From Latrodectus hesperus (lineage: Eukaryota; Arthropoda; Arachnida; Araneae; Theridiidae), in assembly GCA_037975125.1 (NCBI GenBank), contig CM075853.1, positions 27,204,946-27,268,945 of the forward strand: 64,000 bases of DNA. Direction: 5' to 3'. The position numbers and the translations under genes are program-made. Each line of letters begins with the position of its first letter. Within the stretch, counting starts at the first letter, position 1. Under the pieces are notes generated by a model that worked only from the letters and a program-made list of their open reading frames with translations, had not been told where the DNA came from and searched no databases. Below are positions 58,966-64,000 of the stretch, piece by piece.

Positions 58966-60284
58966 TAAACAATCAGAAAACAGAAGTCGAAGATTTCTTT
59001 TTTTGTATATTTACTTGCATATTTAATAGAAATTCTTCCTTTATACAAAATCATAGGATTTTTCTTAAAGAGTATTATGTATTATCATTTAAAGCTTTTT
59101 ATCTAAAATATTAAAAATCATATGAATAAAATGATCTTTGTGGGGCAAAATATTTAATACGATTTATATATATTTATCGAAATTTAAATGTCAGTTAATA
59201 ACTTTTAAAATCTAATCTAAAATACTAAAATAAATTTAACTATAAATTTATGTTAAAATTAAATTATTAAACATCAAAACAATTTTTAAAATATTTAATC
59301 ACAAATATCGTATAAAAAGAGTGTACTGTATTATATTTTAAAGAAATTTTACTTGTCATCGTTTTGTATAAAATATTATTATATTAATTGACAATGTGTT
59401 TATAGGAAATATTTTCATTTTTGTTTCAATTAAAAAAAAACTTGATATATAAATAGAAGCCTTTAGCTAAAACTAGGTAGAGAATAAATGTTCTATTTCA
59501 TTAATGGGAGATAAATATTTTAACAATTTGTTATTTTAGCAACATAGATTACGAAAATATTTATAAAATTTTTTAATAATATTTTCACACACTTTTCAAA
59601 AATCTTAACGTTATTAATTTTTTCAAACATTCATTTTTTAAGAAATTTATAGTTGTGTAAATTTTTTAAAATGAACTAACAGATTACTTTTAAAGTTCTT
59701 ACTTTTGTTTTCTCAATTATGTAAGTTTGTTTTTGAACTTAACTTTAGTCATTTCGGATTTACAGCTTATGTGCAAGTATTATGTAACTAAGCATTTTAC
59801 ACTGCTGACTTTATTTTTCATACCTTATGACTATTTTAACTTTGTAAATTTTTGTTAAATTAAAGAAAAAAAAGAAAGAAAGGGAAAGAGAGAGAGAAAT
59901 TACATTCTGTATATATATATCAAAAGATATTTTTCACTTATGATTGACTTTAATTTTTAAACTTTTGTATTTTAAGTTTGAACCTGACAAGCACGTTAGA
60001 TTAACAAAATTGAACTTATAACTTACATAAAAGATCTTATATCATATTTTTTAAATTGTTACAACCTATGTTCCTTTCAGTAGTTTCTAAAATTTGTATT
60101 CTTGTGGATGTTGATTATTTTTTCTTTAAAATATCTTTATTCAATAACAGGACAACAAATCATTATCAAACTCCTTGACACATTTCTACAAAATATTTAT
60201 TACAATAGTAGTACTCCCTTGTTTAGCATATGACGGACAAATAGGTTCATATCGTTAACTATTTTATTACAAATACACTTAACC
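58966..60284. other. AT-rich noncoding DNA, no gene seen
   Basis: Only a degenerate purine run (agaaagaaagggaaagagag, near 59874) and a short TA run near 59911 stand out. Confidence 0.65.
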
Positions 60285-60372
60285 AATCAGATATAAAGAA
60301 CTCGCTTTCTGTAAATCAGATATAAAGAACACATTTCCTGTAAATCAGAATATAGAGGACTTTTCATGTAAA
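60285..60372 (+). repeat. 29-bp tandem repeat, 3 copies
   Basis: Copies start at 60285, 60314 and 60343. Each opens with aatcagatataaagaa or a variant and closes with tgta. The third copy is the most diverged. Confidence 0.92.
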
Positions 60373-60505
60373 TTATTTCAATAGATTTTTTCAGCATTTC
60401 TTGCATATGAAGCAGTAATTGTATCATTTGTTAGAATTCAACTCATTTATCAAGAATTAAATATTTTTCAATCCATAATATCAGGGATAAGTTTTATTCA
60501 ATAGC

Positions 60506-60571
60506 GATAAGTGAATATTTTACTGGGGGATAAGTGAATATTTTACTGGGGGATAAGTGAATATTTTACTG
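60506..60571 (+). repeat. 23-bp tandem repeat, 3 copies
   Basis: gataagtgaatattttactg plus ggg recurs at 60506, 60529 and 60552 with no internal mismatch over the shared part. Confidence 0.95.
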
Positions 60572-60818
60572 TTTCACAATATTTAGCATCGCAAATTGAA
60601 ATGGCATCGTCTTTAAATGTAGTTTCACTTTTTGATTATTTTTTTCTTAGTTATATATTTCGGTTGCAATACTTCTTTCCTTATAAAGTAAAGTGAAATA
60701 TATATATTTATTTATAAAATGAAACACTTTTAATCAAAAACACTAAGAAATGGATGAATATACGAGAAAAACTATCAAGGTAAATAACTTTACTAATAGT
60801 ATACTGTGTTGCAAACAA
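60572..60818. other. AT-rich spacer
   Basis: Nothing identified between the 23-bp repeat and the second SINE. Confidence 0.6.
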
Positions 60819-61050
60819 GCCGGTCGATAGCGAAGACCTTAGCGTCCCTACTTCGAAGAAGTAAGTTCTGGGTTTGAATCCTGGTTCGAGCATGGATATT
60901 ACTCTCTGTCCCTCTTCATTTGTGTTTCTTTATCCCTTCACGTTCGGGGTGACGATGACACAACCTCTAGGTGCCCCATTGTATAAGGTGTCATCAACTT
61001 CGACAATTATAGCGCTGAGTAGGTATATCCTAAAAGCAACCGGGCATTAG
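60819..61050 (+). mobile_element. tRNA-derived SINE, second family
   Basis: A tRNA-like head with an A-box-like tagcgaagacc at 60828 and a B box ggtttgaatcc at 60871-60881 (10 of 11 to the GGTTCRANNCC consensus). The A-to-B spacing of 43 bp is that of a tRNA gene. The body (tctgtccctcttcatttg, cgttcggggtgacgatg, ctaggtgccccattg, caaccgggcattag) is far less AT-rich than its surroundings and ends at about 61045 in a short A-rich run. The sequence differs from the element at 58599, so two SINE families or subfamilies are represented. Not a functional tRNA: the acceptor stem is not closed. Confidence 0.65.
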
Positions 61051-61964
61051 AAAAATATTTATAGCTAACATAAGAATTTGTGACAAATGTTTCCTATTGC
61101 TGTGGTAGTGAAATAAAATTTTGTGAAATAGAATAAATATTTAATTGGTAAATATTGTACATGTGTAATTTAACCACTACGTAGGTTAATATTTTAATCT
61201 CTAAAGCTGTTACCTTAAGAAACATAGTCTTAAAAATTATAAAATTTAAATTCTTATGGTATTTGTCACAATGTATGCACTTAAAAATTAACTTTTCACT
61301 TCGCAGTTTATAATATTTATGCCTTGTAGAATTTATATAATTCACTATTTTAAAATACCATTGAAGTTTGATAATATTAGTGCCTTGGAAAATAAAGATT
61401 ATCAAACAAATCTTAATCTTCTACTTACTACTACATTAAATAAAATCATCTTTATTTATGTGAAGGAATATTAATACTTTAATAAGTACTTTTAATAAAC
61501 TCTTAAAAATACGATTTAATAGATTTATTAAAGTTAAAAAATAAAAAAATATTAAATGCATATGTTATAAAATTATATTCACTGAGAATTTTAAAATATA
61601 CTTAAGCATATTTCTTTTTATATTTCTCATTTAATTTGAATTGTGTTCTTGATGTTTTTCTCTATAATGTATTGCATTTCTGGGAATGCAAAACAAAGAA
61701 TGAATTTTATGGAAAAATATGCAATGGAAGGTGTAGTTAATTAACTTATTGCATATAATTATATTTTAGTATGTAATCATCATAATTTAATTTCATTCAA
61801 TTTAATTTCTTGATGAGTAAAGCAATAATTTATTAATTAAAAAGCAGTAAAAACACTTAAAATTTCATTTACACTTCTTGCCTTGTTTATAATATTTTTT
61901 CAACATGGAAAAATATAAATGAGGTAAGACAAATTTGATTAATTTTGTTAGAATTAAGAAAATT
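61051..61964. other. AT-rich noncoding DNA, no gene seen
   Basis: A 103-codon minus-strand frame at 61094-61405 is Ile, Lys, Asn and Tyr rich with no motif, and I do not accept it as a gene. Confidence 0.65.
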
Positions 61965-62265
61965 AATGCATCATTTAATATCCTCAGTATAACAGATATT
62001 AATATTATGATTCATGCCATTTATCTAAAATTTCATTTCCTTATCAACGATAAAAATATATTGTCTATGTAAAGCAAATATATGGACACACTATGTTACA
62101 AATAAAACTATATAATTTAAATGCATCATTTAACATCCTCAGTGGACAGTTAGTAATAAGTAGGATTCTTTCTAGCTGTCCAATATTTCATTTCCTGCTC
62201 AATGATTAAAAATATAATGTCTAAATAAAACAAATACATTGACAATATGTTGTAAGTAAAACTAT
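61965..62265 (+). repeat. Diverged ~155-bp tandem duplication
   Basis: Two copies start at 61965 and 62120. Shared blocks in order are aatgcatcattta, atcctcagt, atttcatttcct, aaaaatat-atgtcta, acaata/acacta-tgtt and aataaaacta/agtaaaacta. Divergence is considerable, so the duplication is old. No coding potential. Confidence 0.8.
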
Positions 62266-64000
62266 TGCCTCTTCAATTACTATTTGAAAATGAAATTAAT
62301 TCTGCCACCCCATTTGCAGTACTAATATTTTGAAATATAGTATAAATTTAGTGATATTTGTTTTAGATTTTCCTAACAAAAAAATAAAAATTCATAAATT
62401 CACAAGTGTATTTAAAATCATGAATATAAAAGAAGTTTATAAAAAACAACGATAGAATAATTTTTCAAGTAGATTTCATGTTTAACACGTTAACAACCTA
62501 TTAATATATAGAAAACTTTTAGTTTAAATAATAATAATAAATACCTTTTCATAAAAGTAATATTTAATCAGTTATCATAATTTAATAATTTGAAAGTGAA
62601 TGTTGAAATAAAAATTTAATCTGACTACAAAATAAAAATGTAAATAAATATGACTGAAAAATGTATATGTGATAATAAAATTTCTATGAATACATTTAAA
62701 ATTATAAAATTGTAAATTTTATTATCAAACAATCAATGGATTAAGCGTTTAAAATTATTTGAAACTAAATTAATAATTGACAAATTATTTTAATATATTG
62801 ATGCCTTTTCTCAAAGTTCAAAATCTATCTGTAATCTTATCTAAATTGTATGGCACTCTTTTGAGCATCATTAAACATATTCAGTTTATTAAAATTTATT
62901 TAAAAGAAATTAAATGAACATTTATTGTTATTTTAAAAGATACTCAAAACTTTTATTTACATACATTCTCATAGGTATTATAATAATAATTGCATTTTTA
63001 CAGTATATACTATGCGATAAAAGGTTCAAATAATTAGAAAACGAAAAATGTTTGACTCTAAAAATGTTAGTTAAAACTATTACTATTATTAATGGAGGAA
63101 TTTGATTAAGAAAAGCATAATATACTGTCTAATCATAAGTTAATTGAAACGAGTAGTTATAAAAATGTAATTCTTATGGGATTTCGCACAATAATAATTA
63201 GTCAGTTCGTAATTTGCAGAACGTATTTTAATAAACTATTATTTTGAGTTCTGTTAATTAGGTGTTTATTATTTAATTAAAAATAACTGCATAAGAGTTA
63301 AATTCTTTACAGCAAATTAGTACTAATTTAAGTAAATAATGGAATAATAAATGAATTAAATAATGCAGCATTGTAATTTTAAGGTTTTTTAAGTAAATTA
63401 AAAAATATTTAAAGAAATAAGGATATTTATTTTAAACTTTCAGTAATGTATCTTTTGGATTTCATTAAAAAATTAATTACTGCATTTAATTTTATATATT
63501 TAATGTTGTAGAATAATATTTTTAAACAATAAATTTAATGAGATACATTTTTGATTTCTGACTACTGTATTTAAATAATTTAAAATTTTAGAAAAATTTA
63601 ATTTGCATTCTCAAATTAAATATTCTTAAGAAATGTTGAAAATATTTGAAATCTCAAATTTAAATTTCTCTAATATTTTTAATAACATATTATGTTCGAT
63701 CAATGAAACATAATTTATTCTTATTATATTAACGACATTTTATCATGTAAATAACTTCAATTAATATTAGAGCTATAAAAATATTTTCCATATTACGTGT
63801 TCTACTCATTGAATTTGAAATACATAAAAATAACAATTTTAATTGGCATTTGAAGTAATTTGACTAATTTAAACCTTTGGTAAACCCTATGGCAACACAT
63901 CATTCCCCACGAAGTTTTAGTGTTGGCTGAATGGCAACTGGAGAGGAAAAAAACAGAACTGAAAATATGTAAATGCTCGATCGGCGTATTTCGTTTTCAT
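62266..64000. other. AT-rich noncoding DNA to window end
   Basis: No gene seen. The last ~110 bp (from about 63880) becomes less AT-rich (ctatggcaacacatcattcc, ctcgatcggcgtatttcg) and may be the start of a feature cut by the window edge. Confidence 0.6.

Noticed and set aside
58794..59114. 106-codon plus-strand frame
   Set aside because: It starts in the SINE body and continues into AT-rich flank with a change of composition and no motif.
60819..60892. Functional tRNA gene
   Set aside because: A and B boxes are present, but the acceptor and other stems do not close and a SINE-like body follows.

Overview
This window looks like gene-poor, repeat-rich nuclear DNA from a eukaryote with a very AT-rich genome. 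The flanking sequence is visibly dominated by A and T, with long (TA)n tracts, tRNA-derived SINE heads, decayed Tc1/mariner transposons and LTR-retrotransposon remnants. That mix fits an arthropod. A spider or other chelicerate is my best guess, but nothing here proves it. I see no convincing protein-coding gene, rRNA gene, functional tRNA gene, operon or CRISPR array. The longest non-repetitive open frame is 132 codons (30743-31141) and I cannot assign it.

Left part (1-33717): mostly featureless AT-rich DNA with scattered mobile-element remains. These are a decayed Tc1-like transposon (10139-11300), a compound TA/CA repeat with two direct and one inverted copy of a unique-sequence block (11366-12332), a decayed mariner-like transposase on the minus strand (17400-18130), a probable ~1 kb solo LTR (19328-20326), and a ~1.8 kb element with very long, diverged terminal inverted repeats (25466-27268) whose right end abuts a (TA)n tract. 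Several short perfect or near-perfect hairpins are also present.

Centre (33718-49262): a run of exactly 500 Ns, which looks like a scaffold-joining gap, followed by ~15 kb of a head-to-tail satellite. The repeat is a dimer of ~387 bp (two related halves, A ~194 bp and B ~193 bp), about 39 copies, all in one orientation. Between about 36.0 and 45.0 kb, diagnostic variants alternate so that the true period is ~776 bp, a four-monomer higher-order repeat. From 45.1 to 48.6 kb the array is an almost uniform 387-bp dimer. The last ~700 bp decays into indels before unique sequence resumes, so the right edge is a genuine boundary while the left edge is lost in the gap. This array is the most notable object here and is a candidate centromeric or heterochromatic satellite.

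Right part (49263-64000): AT-rich DNA with further (TA)n tracts, a probable short solo LTR on the minus strand (56199-56478), two tRNA-derived SINE-like insertions (about 58599 and 60819), small tandem repeats of 29 and 23 bp near 60.3-60.6 kb, and a diverged ~155-bp tandem duplication (61965-62265). The elements do not work together as a pathway. The window records insertion, decay and tandem amplification.
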